From: Lysobacteraceae bacterium NML03-0222
Lineage (GTDB): Bacteria; Pseudomonadota; Gammaproteobacteria; Xanthomonadales; Xanthomonadaceae
Direction of reading: 5' to 3'
Length of the DNA stretch: 64,000 bases
Assembly: GCA_002798195.1 (NCBI GenBank)
Contig: NWQM01000003.1
Span: 124,001-188,000 of the forward strand
Both the position numbers and the translations under genes were made by a program. Shown in pieces: positions 16,652 through 26,391 of this stretch. Each line of letters begins with the position of its first letter. The first letter of the stretch is position 1. The notes under the pieces are model-generated. The model was not told where the DNA came from and did not search any database. It saw only the letters and a program-made list of their open reading frames with translations.

Positions 16652-19057
16652 ATGAAGAAAACAACACGCAAAAAAGCCACCGCTTCTGCGGCCACCCGCA
16701 AGTCGCCTACCAAGAACAAGAAGGCAGCCCCTTGGATGCCCGATAACGGGGTCAATGCTACGGGTAAGCGCAAGAGTGCAAAAAAGGCGGCGACTGGCAA
16801 AAAGCCAGCAAGCGGTGCGGTAGCCGGACACGACCCTAATTATCATCGCGAGGCCGAGCGCTATGCCGAGCCGATTGCCAGCCGCGATTACATCCTGCAA
16901 ATCCTGCACAGTGCCGAGGGCCCTCTGGATGCTGATGCGCTGGCCGGGATGCTGGGTCTCACTGCCCCGGATCGGCGCGAAGCGCTGGACAGGCGGCTCG
17001 GCGCAATGGTGCGCGATGGCCAGCTTTTGCAGAATCGGCGTGGTGGTTTTGTGCCCGCTGGGCAACTGAGCCTGATAGCCGGTACGGTGATTGCGAATCC
17101 GGAAGGTTTCGGCTTTCTGCGTCCTGATGGCGGCGGCAGCGAAGATGTCTTTCTTCCGCCCAATGAAATGCGCAAGGTGCTGCATGGCGACCGGGTGATG
17201 GTCAGCATCACCGGCATGGACAGGCGCGGCCGTGCCGAGGGCATGATTGCCGAAGTGCTGGAGCGGCGCATCACCCGGCTGGTGGGGCGTTACGACGAAG
17301 AGGCCGGCGTGGGGTTCGTGGTGCCAGATGATGCCCGCATCCAGCGCAATGTGATGATTCCGCAGAATGAGCGCAATCAGGCCAAGCCCGGGCAATTGGT
17401 GGTGGCCGAAATCACCCAGCCGCAGGAAGGGCGTCGCCCGCCGATTGGTCGCATCGTTACAGTGCTGGGCGATAAATTGACGCCTTCGCTGGTAGTGGAG
17501 GCGGCCATTCACGGTCACGACATTCCGCATGAGTTTCCGCAGCAGGTGCTGGATGAGGCCGCCGCGGTACCGCTGGAAGTGAGTGCCGCCGAGCGCCAAG
17601 GCCGGGTGGATTTGCGCGAGCTGCCGCTGGTCACTATTGATGGCGAGGATGCCAAGGATTTTGATGATGCGGTGTACTGCCAGCGGCTCAAGGGAGGCTG
17701 GCGACTGGTGGTGGCGATTGCCGATGTCTCGCACTATGTGCGCCCTGGCGCGCCTCTGGATATGGAGGCCGAAACCCGCGCCACATCAGTGTATTTCCCC
17801 GGCTTTGTGGTGCCCATGCTGCCGGAAGTGCTGTCCAACGGCATTTGCTCGCTGAATCCGAATGTGGAGCGGCTGTGCTTTGTCTGCGATATGCAGCTCA
17901 ATAATCGCGGTGAAGTAAAGTCCTCCGAGTTTTATCGGGCGGTGATGCGCTCACATGCACGACTGACTTATACCGAAGTCTGGAATGCAGTGGGCGAGGG
18001 TATCCCCGAGGATGCGCGCGCGGCAGCGCTGGCAAAAATTGGTGACCTGCTGCCACAGGTGCAGGATTTGCAGCAGATGTATCAGCAGATGGCCAAAGCG
18101 CGGCAGGCGCGTGGTGCCATCGAGTTTGAATCTGGCGAGGTGCGTTTTGTGCTGGATAACCGTGGTGAAGTGGTGCAGGCCGGCATGCTGCAACGCAATG
18201 ATGCGCACAAGCTGATTGAAGAATGCATGATTGCCGCCAATGTCGAGGCCGCCAAGTTCGTGCAGCGCGCCGGCATTGCCGCGCCGTTCCGCATCCATGA
18301 CCGTCCGCCAGAGCAGAAATACGCCGATTTGCAGGAATTTTTGAAAGAATTCAAGCTCTCCATGCCGCCCTGGAGCCGGGTGCATCCGCGGGATTTCACC
18401 GCGTTGATTCACAAGGTGCGCGAGCGCGCCGATGCGGCGCTGATTGAATCAGTCCTGCTGCGCAGCCAGTCGCTGGCAGTGTATTCGCCGGAGAATATCG
18501 GCCACTTTGGCCTGGCGCTGGACAGCTATGCGCATTTCACCTCACCTATCCGCCGCTATCCCGATTTGCTGCTGCACCGGGCCATTGCCCATGTATTGCA
18601 GGGCGGCAATGCCGACAACTTCCGCTATGGCGAGCGCGACATGGCACGGCTTACCTTGCAATGCTCCGAGCGTGCCCGGCGTGCGGATGAAGCCGAGCGC
18701 GAAGTGGATGAGCGTTATCGCGCCGCTTGGATGGAGCAGCATGTGGGCGGCGAGTTTGAAGGCGTGGTGAGCGGCGTGACCAGCTTTGGCCTGTTCGTGG
18801 AGCTGAGTGAATCCAAAGTCAACGGTCTGGTGCATGTCACCCAGTTGCCGTATGACTATTACCAGTTCGATGCCATCCGCAAAACCTTGACCGGTGAGCG
18901 CCGCGGCCGCGAATTCCGGCTGGGCGACAAGGTGCGCGTGCAGGTGCTCAAGGCCAGCCTGGAAGACCGCAAAATCGATTTCCGCTTGCTGGAAGAGATG
19001 GACAGCGAAAAAGCCCGTCGCGGGCAACCTGCGCGCCGAGCCAAACAAAAATATTGA
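16652..19057 (+). CDS. rnr: Ribonuclease R
   Basis: 801 residues, about the E. coli length (813). The start MKKTTRKK is preferred to an upstream non-ATG start. Order: Lys-rich N-terminus, winged-helix region (SRDYILQILH), cold-shock domains, RNB catalytic domain with the Mg-binding aspartates in DGEDAKDFDDAVY (from residue 330), and a C-terminal S1 domain (about 700-780, GVVSGVTSFGLFVEL), then a basic tail. It is a processive 3'-5' exoribonuclease that degrades structured RNA and, with tmRNA (encoded nearby), tagged messages. rlmB follows after 35 bp, as in E. coli. Confidence 0.97.
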   Translation: MKKTTRKKATASAATRKSPTKNKKAAPWMPDNGVNATGKRKSAKKAATGKKPASGAVAGHDPNYHREAERYAEPIASRDYILQILHSAEGPLDADALAGMLGLTAPDRREALDRRLGAMVRDGQLLQNRRGGFVPAGQLSLIAGTVIANPEGFGFLRPDGGGSEDVFLPPNEMRKVLHGDRVMVSITGMDRRGRAEGMIAEVLERRITRLVGRYDEEAGVGFVVPDDARIQRNVMIPQNERNQAKPGQLVVAEITQPQEGRRPPIGRIVTVLGDKLTPSLVVEAAIHGHDIPHEFPQQVLDEAAAVPLEVSAAERQGRVDLRELPLVTIDGEDAKDFDDAVYCQRLKGGWRLVVAIADVSHYVRPGAPLDMEAETRATSVYFPGFVVPMLPEVLSNGICSLNPNVERLCFVCDMQLNNRGEVKSSEFYRAVMRSHARLTYTEVWNAVGEGIPEDARAAALAKIGDLLPQVQDLQQMYQQMAKARQARGAIEFESGEVRFVLDNRGEVVQAGMLQRNDAHKLIEECMIAANVEAAKFVQRAGIAAPFRIHDRPPEQKYADLQEFLKEFKLSMPPWSRVHPRDFTALIHKVRERADAALIESVLLRSQSLAVYSPENIGHFGLALDSYAHFTSPIRRYPDLLLHRAIAHVLQGGNADNFRYGERDMARLTLQCSERARRADEAEREVDERYRAAWMEQHVGGEFEGVVSGVTSFGLFVELSESKVNGLVHVTQLPYDYYQFDAIRKTLTGERRGREFRLGDKVRVQVLKASLEDRKIDFRLLEEMDSEKARRGQPARRAKQKY

Positions 19058-19092
19058 GCGTAGTGCCATGCACAAGCCCCTACAATGTCGCC

Positions 19093-19839
19093 ATGAGCAA
19101 AACATCGCAATGGATCGTCGGCATCAACGCCGTGGCCTCGGCACTGGAACACGACGCGCAGAATGTGCGCGAGGTCTTGGTTGAATCGGGCGGGCGCAAT
19201 GCCCGTCTGACTGACATCGAAGCCCAGGCGCGCCGTCTGGGGATTGATGTGCGCCGGGTGGCGCAGCAGGCATTGGATGGCGTGGCCGGCGGGTTGCGTC
19301 ATCAGGGCGTGGTCGCCCGCTATCAGGCCGCCCGCAGCTGGGGCGAGCATGAACTGGCAGAGTTGCTGGAGCAGGCTGAAGGCCGCGCCCTGCTGCTGGT
19401 GCTTGATGGCGTGCAGGACCCGCACAACCTCGGCGCATGTTTGCGCTCGGCAGCGGCGGCCAATATCACCGCCGTCATCATTCCGCGCGACAAGGCAGTG
19501 CAGGTCAATGCCACGGTGCGCAAAACTTCCGCAGGCGCGGCTGACCGCATCCCTGTAGTGGCCGTCACCAATCTTGCCCGCACCCTGCGGGATTTGCAGA
19601 AACAGGGTGTGTGGATTTACGGTCTGGCGGGCGAGGCAGAGGCCTCACTGTATTCGCTGGACTTGCGCGGCAATATCGCCCTGGTATTGGGCGGCGAGGG
19701 TGACGGCCTGCGCCGCCTGACCCGGGAGAACTGCGACCAACTGGTGAAAATTCCCATGCCTGGCGACATGGAAAGCCTGAATGTCTCGGTCAGCGCCGGG
19801 ATTGCCCTGTTTGAAGCGGTGCGGCAGCGGTTGGGCTGA
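19093..19839 (+). CDS. rlmB: 23S rRNA (guanosine-2'-O-)-methyltransferase RlmB
   Basis: 248 residues from MSKTSQWIVG. An N-terminal substrate-binding domain is followed by a SPOUT (trefoil-knot) methyltransferase domain with the three motifs: DPHNLGACLRSAAAANI, LVLGGEGDGLRRL and IPMPGDMESLNVSVSAGIALFE. It methylates G2251 of 23S rRNA (E. coli numbering) using SAM. The rnr-rlmB pairing matches E. coli and supports RlmB over other SpoU members. Confidence 0.95.
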   Translation: MSKTSQWIVGINAVASALEHDAQNVREVLVESGGRNARLTDIEAQARRLGIDVRRVAQQALDGVAGGLRHQGVVARYQAARSWGEHELAELLEQAEGRALLLVLDGVQDPHNLGACLRSAAAANITAVIIPRDKAVQVNATVRKTSAGAADRIPVVAVTNLARTLRDLQKQGVWIYGLAGEAEASLYSLDLRGNIALVLGGEGDGLRRLTRENCDQLVKIPMPGDMESLNVSVSAGIALFEAVRQRLG

Positions 19840-19842
19840 CGC

Positions 19843-20475
19843 TCAGTGCGCTAACGGCCACTGGTTGGCGATAGTGCAGAACAGCTTTGCGGTCATTTCG
19901 GCGTCGTACACGGCCGAATGTGCCTCACGGCTGTCCCACTCCATGCCGGCGGCCTGCACCGCGCGAGCCAGCACGGTTTGCCCATAGGCAAGGCCAGCCA
20001 GGGTGACGGTGTCGAACACGCTGAAGGGGTGAAATGGGTTGCGCTTGTGCCTGACCCGGGTCACCGCAGCATTCAGGAAGTTGAGGTCGAAATGGGCATT
20101 GTGACCAACCAGAATCGCCCGCTGGCAGCCGTGCTTCTTGACCGCTGCACGTACCGGTGCAAATACATGGTCAAGCGCCTCTTTTTCCGGCTTGGCAAGC
20201 CGGAACGGATGATCGAGTCGGATGCCGGTGACAGCCAGTGATTTGGGGTCGATTTCGGTACCGGGCGCAGGTTCAAGATGCGCACATGCGGTTTGTCCAA
20301 GGACAAGCTGGCCAGATTCGTCCAAATCCAATGGCACGGCGGCGATTTCCAGCAGGGCGTGGCGATTCCAGTCAAAACCACCGGTCTCGACATCGACGAC
20401 TACGGGCAGAAAGCCGCGAAAACGGCGTGCCATGGAGGGAAAGGGCAGGGGGGCGGGGGCGATATCATCAGACAT
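19843..20475 (-). CDS. rnt: Ribonuclease T
   Basis: 210 residues from [10 protein letters not shown]; the frame is open upstream without homology. DEDDh exonuclease motifs are clear: [11 protein letters not shown] (Exo I), [14 protein letters not shown] (Exo II) and [15 protein letters not shown] (Exo III with catalytic His). Length and the [15 protein letters not shown] start match RNase T, which trims 3' ends of tRNA and other stable RNAs. Convergent with rlmB, 3 bp between stops. Confidence 0.95.
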   Translation of the reverse strand: MSDDIAPAPLPFPSMARRFRGFLPVVVDVETGGFDWNRHALLEIAAVPLDLDESGQLVLGQTACAHLEPAPGTEIDPKSLAVTGIRLDHPFRLAKPEKEALDHVFAPVRAAVKKHGCQRAILVGHNAHFDLNFLNAAVTRVRHKRNPFHPFSVFDTVTLAGLAYGQTVLARAVQAAGMEWDSREAHSAVYDAEMTAKLFCTIANQWPLAH

Positions 20476-20530
20476 GGGTAAAGTGTAACGGCTGTGCTGG
20501 CAAAGCCGGTGGCAGACCAGTATCATTTCC

Positions 20531-20565
20531 AAAAGCCGGTCGGGGTGTTTCCCCGCTCGGCTTTT
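20531..20565 (+). terminator. Terminator-like long hairpin in the rnt-purA intergenic region
   Basis: AAAAGCCGGTCGGGG pairs almost perfectly with CCCCGCTCGGCTTTT around a TGTTT loop and is followed by a short T-run. It lies upstream of both divergent genes, so it cannot end a known upstream transcript on either strand. It could attenuate purA transcription. Confidence 0.6.
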
Positions 20566-20619
20566 ATCGCGTATGGCGGATGAAAAATGTCCGGCTGCCA
20601 TATTGGCGGCCAGATCAAA

Positions 20620-20672
20620 TTTTCGGAGAGCAAGATGAGTCAGTCAGTCGTGTCATTGGGCGCACAGTGGGG
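20620..20672 (+). repeat. 53-bp direct repeat of the purA translation start, upstream copy
   Basis: 51 of 53 bases match 20814-20866, which spans the purA ribosome site, ATG and first 12 codons. The only differences are TC versus GT at 20653-20654. The copies are offset by 194 bp. Confidence 0.93.
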
Positions 20673-20676
20673 GTGA
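20635..20676 (+). CDS. 13-codon leader peptide (duplicate of the PurA N-terminus)
   Basis: ATG at 20635 with the same GGAGAGCAAG ribosome site as purA encodes [13 protein letters not shown] and then TGA. It differs from the start of PurA only by Ser for Val at position 7. It looks like a translated upstream reading frame created by partial duplication; whether it regulates purA is unknown. Confidence 0.55.
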   Translation: MSQSVVSLGAQWG

Positions 20677-20688
20677 GCGCTGCATCTT

Positions 20689-22130
<1,442 letters not shown>

Positions 22131-22214
22131 GCTGAGCTTCAGAAAATTGAAAAAATTTCAAAAAAACGCTTGACGTAATACAAAAATCTACCCATAATTT
22201 CACTTCTTCACAGC

Positions 22215-22291
22215 GCGCCCGTAGCTCAGTTGGATAGAGCACCAGGCTACGAACTTGGGGGTCGGAGGTTCGAATCCTTCCGGGCGCGCCA
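22215..22291 (+). tRNA. tRNA-Arg (anticodon ACG)
   Basis: 77 nt. Acceptor GCGCCCG pairs with CGGGCGC, D-arm GCTCAGTTGGATAGAGC, anticodon loop CTACGAA, T-arm GGAGGTTCGAATCCTTC, encoded CCA. A34 is presumably converted to inosine by TadA to read CGU/CGC/CGA. Confidence 0.97.
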
Positions 22292-22300
22292 CTTATCCCA

Positions 22301-22331
22301 AAGCCAACCCTCCGCGGTTGGCTTCTTTTTT
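22301..22331 (+). terminator. Intrinsic terminator after tRNA-Arg
   Basis: AAGCCAACC pairs with GGTTGGCTT around CTCCGC, followed by CTTTTTT. Confidence 0.85.
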
Positions 22332-22344
22332 GTTCGCGAGCCGT

Positions 22345-22376
22345 TCAAAGAGCCAAACCCCGGCAGGGGCTTGGCT
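22345..22376 (-). terminator. Terminator-like hairpin after the phosphodiesterase gene
   Basis: On the minus strand AGCCAAGCCCC pairs with GGGGTTTGGCT around TGCC, followed by CTTTG. The U-run is weak. It lies just past the stop of the gene at 22385. Confidence 0.55.
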
Positions 22377-22384
22377 TCAGTTGT

Positions 22385-23629
22385 TTAGTCTCTCAGCACG
22401 GCATCAAAAGTGGCTGCACTGCCGTGATGGTTTGCGCTGGGCAGGCCGATCAATTTCATCAACAGCGGATATACGTCCACATTGTTGAATACCGGCAGCG
22501 TGGTGCCGGGGCGGAAGGCCGGGCCGTGAGCGATAAAGCTGGCCTGCATCGATGGCAAGGCCGGGTCATAGCCATGCGAGCCACGCATCCTAGGGTTGTT
22601 CTTGCGCGTTTCAAATTTTTCGTCGTTCAGAGCATCCCAGCCCTCATCCATCTGGCAGACGATTTCCGGTACACGCGGATGTTGGCCGTAAGTCCAGCGT
22701 GCGGGCAGTTCATTTTTGCGCCAGCATTGGTAATGCTCATGACGGCCAAGCAAGTGTTGCTCGGCCTGGGCGCGGTTCGCGGGTTTGAGTGCAAAGCCCA
22801 CCACCTGGCCGGTTGAAATCACTTCCACCCAGTCGGGCGGAACCATTTCAGCCACGGCAAGCGCCTGACCTGGCGGGACTTCGGCGAAACCGTGATCGGA
22901 AACCACGACGATATTGATCTCATCCAGTTGCCTGTTCTGTCGCAGGCGTGAGAGCAAATGGCCGATGGCCGCATCACTGCTGCGGCGCTCGCTGCGTGCC
23001 TGACTGGAGTTCGGGCCATGGCTATGCGAGGCGTGATCAACCTTGTCAAAGTACAGGGTAGCGAATGCAGGACGCTTGTTGGCCTTTGCCGTCAGCCACT
23101 CGGCCACTTTTTCCACGCGCCACTGTGCACTGCGGCTGCTATCAAAGGGCAGCCAGGCCTGCGGGCGAATGCCATGAATGGCCGCTTCGCTGCCGGGCCA
23201 ATACAGGGTGGCAGTGCGTAGTCCTGCTTTTTCGGCGCTGACCCAGATCGGCTCGGCGCCCCACCAGCGCTCATCGCGCACTGCTTGGGGCAAATCAGGG
23301 CGGAAATCCCCCAGCTCGGCATCATGCATGCTGTTATGGACAATGCCGTGGTGGTCAGGGACTACGCCGGTGACCAGGGTGTAATGGTTTGGGAAAGTCA
23401 GCGAAGGGTAGGCAGGGCGCATGCCTTCGGCGCGCACGCCCGCCTCGGCAAGTTGCCACAGATTGGGCATGTCCTGGGCATTGATATCCTGTGGGCGCAG
23501 CCCGTCAATGGAGATCAGTAGCAGTGCAGGCTGATTTTTTGCTTTGGTTTGAACCGGTTGATGCGAGCAGGCAGTGGAAATACAGGCCAGTGTCAGTGCG
23601 ATTAGGGAGGAGAAAGCTTTGTGATTCAT
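22385..23629 (-). CDS. Nucleotide pyrophosphatase/phosphodiesterase-type lipoprotein (alkaline phosphatase fold)
   Basis: 414 residues. A signal with lipobox CISTAC (Cys21) marks an envelope lipoprotein. Two-metal NPP motifs: ISIDGLRP (metal Asp), the nucleophile Thr78 in PSLTFPNHYTLVTG, DKVDHASHSHGP, VVSDHGF and RGSHGYDP. The family hydrolyses nucleotide or phosphodiester bonds outside the cytoplasm; the exact substrate is not evident. It faces tRNA-Arg tail to tail. The phosphate theme fits the Pho cluster 22 kb away, but no clear Pho box precedes it. Confidence 0.9.
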   Translation of the reverse strand: MNHKAFSSLIALTLACISTACSHQPVQTKAKNQPALLLISIDGLRPQDINAQDMPNLWQLAEAGVRAEGMRPAYPSLTFPNHYTLVTGVVPDHHGIVHNSMHDAELGDFRPDLPQAVRDERWWGAEPIWVSAEKAGLRTATLYWPGSEAAIHGIRPQAWLPFDSSRSAQWRVEKVAEWLTAKANKRPAFATLYFDKVDHASHSHGPNSSQARSERRSSDAAIGHLLSRLRQNRQLDEINIVVVSDHGFAEVPPGQALAVAEMVPPDWVEVISTGQVVGFALKPANRAQAEQHLLGRHEHYQCWRKNELPARWTYGQHPRVPEIVCQMDEGWDALNDEKFETRKNNPRMRGSHGYDPALPSMQASFIAHGPAFRPGTTLPVFNNVDVYPLLMKLIGLPSANHHGSAATFDAVLRD

Positions 23630-23766
23630 GGCCTCAATTTTAGTGGTGCTGCTTTATGTGCAGTCGATCACAGTCAAAATAAGGACTGAAGCCAAGTAAA
23701 TGGTTTGCATCTTTATCCTGCGCGCTTGGTTAAAGTGTTGCTGTATCGATAAAGCAGGAGCCAGTG

Positions 23767-24090
23767 ATGAAAAAGCAGATTCTGGTTTTGAGCATCAGCC
23801 TTGTACTGGCGCCCATGGCAATGGCCGAAGGGGCGCAGCAAGAGGGACGTCCGCGGCAAGCACAGGCAGATGCGCAAAGGCAAGCGGATGAGTCTCGTCA
23901 TTGCCTGCGTCACACCGGCTCGCGTATCCACACCATGCGTACGGTGCGACAACGCCGTAACGGCCCGAATATCGGCAAGAACCACTGCGCCATGTCGTCA
24001 GGTCGTGCTTACAGCCGCGAAGACATTGAGCGAACTGGTGCCTTTGATCTGCGGGATGCCTTGCGCAGGCTGGATCCAGCCATCCATTGA
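23767..24090 (+). CDS. Small secreted protein with TonB-plug-like C-terminal motif
   Basis: 107 residues. The ATG at 23767 follows AGCAGGAGCC. A signal peptide (MKKQILVLSISLVLAPMAMA) leads into a Gln/Arg-rich linker, then a domain with two cysteines (HCLRHTGSRI ... NHCAMSSGRAYS) and the tail YSREDIERTGAFDLRDALRR. The tail resembles the plug signature of TonB-dependent receptors (xxxEDIERTGxxxLxDALRRLP), but no barrel follows. It belongs to a small Xanthomonad-type family I recognise only by pattern; function unknown. It stands alone upstream of hutU. Confidence 0.7.
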   Translation: MKKQILVLSISLVLAPMAMAEGAQQEGRPRQAQADAQRQADESRHCLRHTGSRIHTMRTVRQRRNGPNIGKNHCAMSSGRAYSREDIERTGAFDLRDALRRLDPAIH

Positions 24091-24159
24091 GCTCTGGGGC
24101 TTTGAGTCTGATGCGTAGTGGCTGCGATAATGACGGCTTTATTTCCATGAGGCCAAGCC

Positions 24160-25830
24160 ATGTCCGCATCCAATCGCCATGACCCTTCCCGCAAGATTCG
24201 CGCGCCGCGCGGTGCCGAACTCAGTTGTAAGAGCTGGTTGACCGAAGCGCCGTTCCGCATGTTGCAGAACAATCTGGATGCGGAAGTGGCCGAGCGCCCG
24301 GAAGACCTGGTGGTGTATGGCGGTATTGGCCGCGCCGCGCGCGATTGGGCGAGCTACGACCGCATCCTGGAAACGCTGAAAACCTTGGGTGATGACGAAA
24401 CCCTGCTGGTGCAGTCCGGCAAACCGGTGGGCGTATTCCCCACCCACCCTGATGCGCCGCGGGTTCTGATCGCCAACTCCAATTTGGTGCCGAGCTGGGG
24501 GAACTGGGAGCATTTCCACGAGCTCGATAAAAAAGGTTTGATGATGTACGGGCAGATGACCGCCGGCAGCTGGATCTACATCGGCAGCCAGGGCATCGTG
24601 CAAGGCACCTATGAAACCTTCGTGGAGATGGGGCGTCAGCATTATGGTGGCGACCTCAAGGGACGCTGGATTCTGACCGCAGGTCTTGGCGGCATGGGCG
24701 GCGCCCAGCCCTTGGCGGCTTCGCTGGCGGGGGCGTGCTCGCTGAATATCGAATGCCGCCAGTCCAGCATCGACTTCCGCCTGCGTACCCGCTATGTCGA
24801 TGAGCAGGCCGACAATCTGGATGACGCGCTGGCACGGATCGCCAAATACACTGCAGCGGGTGAGGCCAAATCGATCGCGCTCTTGGGCAATGCCGCGGAA
24901 ATCCTGCCCGAGCTGGTGCGTCGCGGCGTCAAGCCCGACTGCGTCACCGACCAGACCAGCGCCCACGACCCGGTGCATGGCTATCTGCCGATTGGCTGGA
25001 CGCTGGATGAGTGGTTAACCGAGCAAAAAGCCAACCCGGAAAAAGTGCGTGATGCGGCCAAGAAGTCAATGCGCGTGCATGTCGAGGCGATGCTGGCCTT
25101 CCATGCGCAGGGTATCCCGACGGTGGACTACGGCAACAATATCCGGCAGATGGCCAAGGACGAGGGCTGCGAAAACGCCTTCGACTTCCCCGGTTTCGTG
25201 CCGGCCTATGTGCGCCCGCTGTTCTGCCGCGGCATCGGCCCATTCCGCTGGGTGGCGCTCTCCGGCGACCCGGAGGACATTTACAAGACCGATGCCAAGG
25301 TCAAGGAACTGATTCCCGATGATGCCCATTTGCACCGTTGGCTGGACATGGCGCGCGAGCGCATCAGCTTCCAGGGCTTGCCGGCGCGTATTTGCTGGGT
25401 TGGCCTGGGTCTGCGTCACAAGCTGGGTCTGGCCTTCAACGAAATGGTCCGCAATGGCGAGCTGAAGGCGCCGATCGTGATTGGCCGTGACCATCTGGAC
25501 TCGGGCAGCGTGGCCAGCCCCAACCGCGAAACCGAGGCAATGATGGATGGCTCCGATGCGGTGTCCGACTGGCCGCTCCTGAACGCCATGCTGAATGTAG
25601 CCGGTGGCGCTACTTGGGTCAGCCTGCACCACGGTGGCGGCGTCGGTATGGGCTATAGCCAGCACTCGGGTGTGGTGATTGTCTGCGATGGCAGCGAGGC
25701 CGCCGATAAACGCATCGCCCGGGTGCTGTGGAACGACCCCGGCACCGGGGTGATGCGCCACGCCGATGCCGGTTATGAAATCGCCCGTGAATGCGCCCGC
25801 GAGCAGGGGCTGAAGCTGCCGATGCTCTAA
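24160..25830 (+). CDS. hutU: Urocanate hydratase
   Basis: 556 residues, matching the P. putida enzyme (about 557). It converts urocanate to imidazolone propionate with tightly bound NAD+ in histidine breakdown. The NAD-binding segment [14 protein letters not shown] and the active-site region [15 protein letters not shown] with Cys412 (Cys410 in P. putida) are visible, with [15 protein letters not shown] near the end. Other hut genes (hutH, hutI, hutC) are not in the window, so hutU is separated from them or the pathway is scattered. Confidence 0.97.
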   Translation: MSASNRHDPSRKIRAPRGAELSCKSWLTEAPFRMLQNNLDAEVAERPEDLVVYGGIGRAARDWASYDRILETLKTLGDDETLLVQSGKPVGVFPTHPDAPRVLIANSNLVPSWGNWEHFHELDKKGLMMYGQMTAGSWIYIGSQGIVQGTYETFVEMGRQHYGGDLKGRWILTAGLGGMGGAQPLAASLAGACSLNIECRQSSIDFRLRTRYVDEQADNLDDALARIAKYTAAGEAKSIALLGNAAEILPELVRRGVKPDCVTDQTSAHDPVHGYLPIGWTLDEWLTEQKANPEKVRDAAKKSMRVHVEAMLAFHAQGIPTVDYGNNIRQMAKDEGCENAFDFPGFVPAYVRPLFCRGIGPFRWVALSGDPEDIYKTDAKVKELIPDDAHLHRWLDMARERISFQGLPARICWVGLGLRHKLGLAFNEMVRNGELKAPIVIGRDHLDSGSVASPNRETEAMMDGSDAVSDWPLLNAMLNVAGGATWVSLHHGGGVGMGYSQHSGVVIVCDGSEAADKRIARVLWNDPGTGVMRHADAGYEIARECAREQGLKLPML

Positions 25831-25868
25831 ACAAACCGTTGCTGCGTGACAGATAGCTCAGGTTCGGT

Positions 25869-25904
25869 GCAGCGCAATTGCGGTGTGCAGTTGCGCTGCC
25901 TGTT
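25869..25904 (+). terminator. Hairpin after hutU
   Basis: GCAGCGCAA (25869-25877) and TTGCGCTGC (25891-25899) form a perfect 9-bp stem with a 13-base loop, followed by CTGTTT. Possible terminator. Confidence 0.45.
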
Positions 25905-25984
25905 TGCAGATGCCAGGCTCTGCAAGCCTTGGGGGTGGTTTGAAATGGCGATCTGTGGCTTTAAAAACCTTTGGTGCAGACCAA

Positions 25985-26338
25985 TCAAGACCGCTGTAGT
26001 GCAGTAAGTTTGATTTCCACTTTCCAGCCGGGGTGGGCGAGTTTGGCTTCAATGCAGGCGCGTGCCGGGGCGCGACCGGGAGCCGTCCAGGCATCCCAGA
26101 CTTCGTTCATGCCCTCGTAATCGGTAGCGATGTCGGCCAGATAAATGGTGGCTTCCAGAATATGCGCCTTGTCTGAGCCGCAGCGCTCAAGCAGGGCGTC
26201 GATCTGTGCCAGCACGCTGCGGGTTTGCGCCTGAATATCAGCGCTGGCGTCTTCCGGCACTTGGCCGCCCAGAAAAACGAAACCATGGGCAACAGTGGCA
26301 TCGCTGTAGCGCGGCTCGGGGTCGATATGGTCAATCAT
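25985..26338 (-). CDS. RidA family protein (reactive imine deaminase-like)
   Basis: 117 residues, the usual YjgF/YER057c/UK114 length. Visible: VAHGFVFLGGQVPEDASADIQAQTRSVLAQIDALLERCGSD in parts, IYLADIATDYEGMNEVWDAW and the C-terminal RACIEAKLAHPGWKVEIKLTAL, where the Arg and Glu of the inter-subunit pocket lie. RidA members hydrolyse enamine/imine intermediates; this sequence is closer to the wider Rid branch than to archetypal RidA. It lies downstream of the M2 peptidase, beyond a terminator. Confidence 0.88.
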   Translation of the reverse strand: MIDHIDPEPRYSDATVAHGFVFLGGQVPEDASADIQAQTRSVLAQIDALLERCGSDKAHILEATIYLADIATDYEGMNEVWDAWTAPGRAPARACIEAKLAHPGWKVEIKLTALQRS

Positions 26339-26350
26339 GTATCAGTCTCT

Positions 26351-26384
26351 CCAAAAGACTGGCTCCCGCGTGCGGGAGCCAGTC
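26351..26384 (-). terminator. Intrinsic terminator after the M2 peptidase
   Basis: GACTGGCTCCCGC pairs perfectly with GCGGGAGCCAGTC (13 bp, 2-base loop) and on the minus strand is followed by TTTT. Confidence 0.85.
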
Positions 26385-26391
26385 GCTTGCA

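Noticed and set aside
23640..23675. Pho-box-like CTGTGAT...CTGCACA upstream of the phosphodiesterase gene
   Set aside because: The half-sites are poor and spaced with a 10-bp rather than 11-bp period, so I did not call it.
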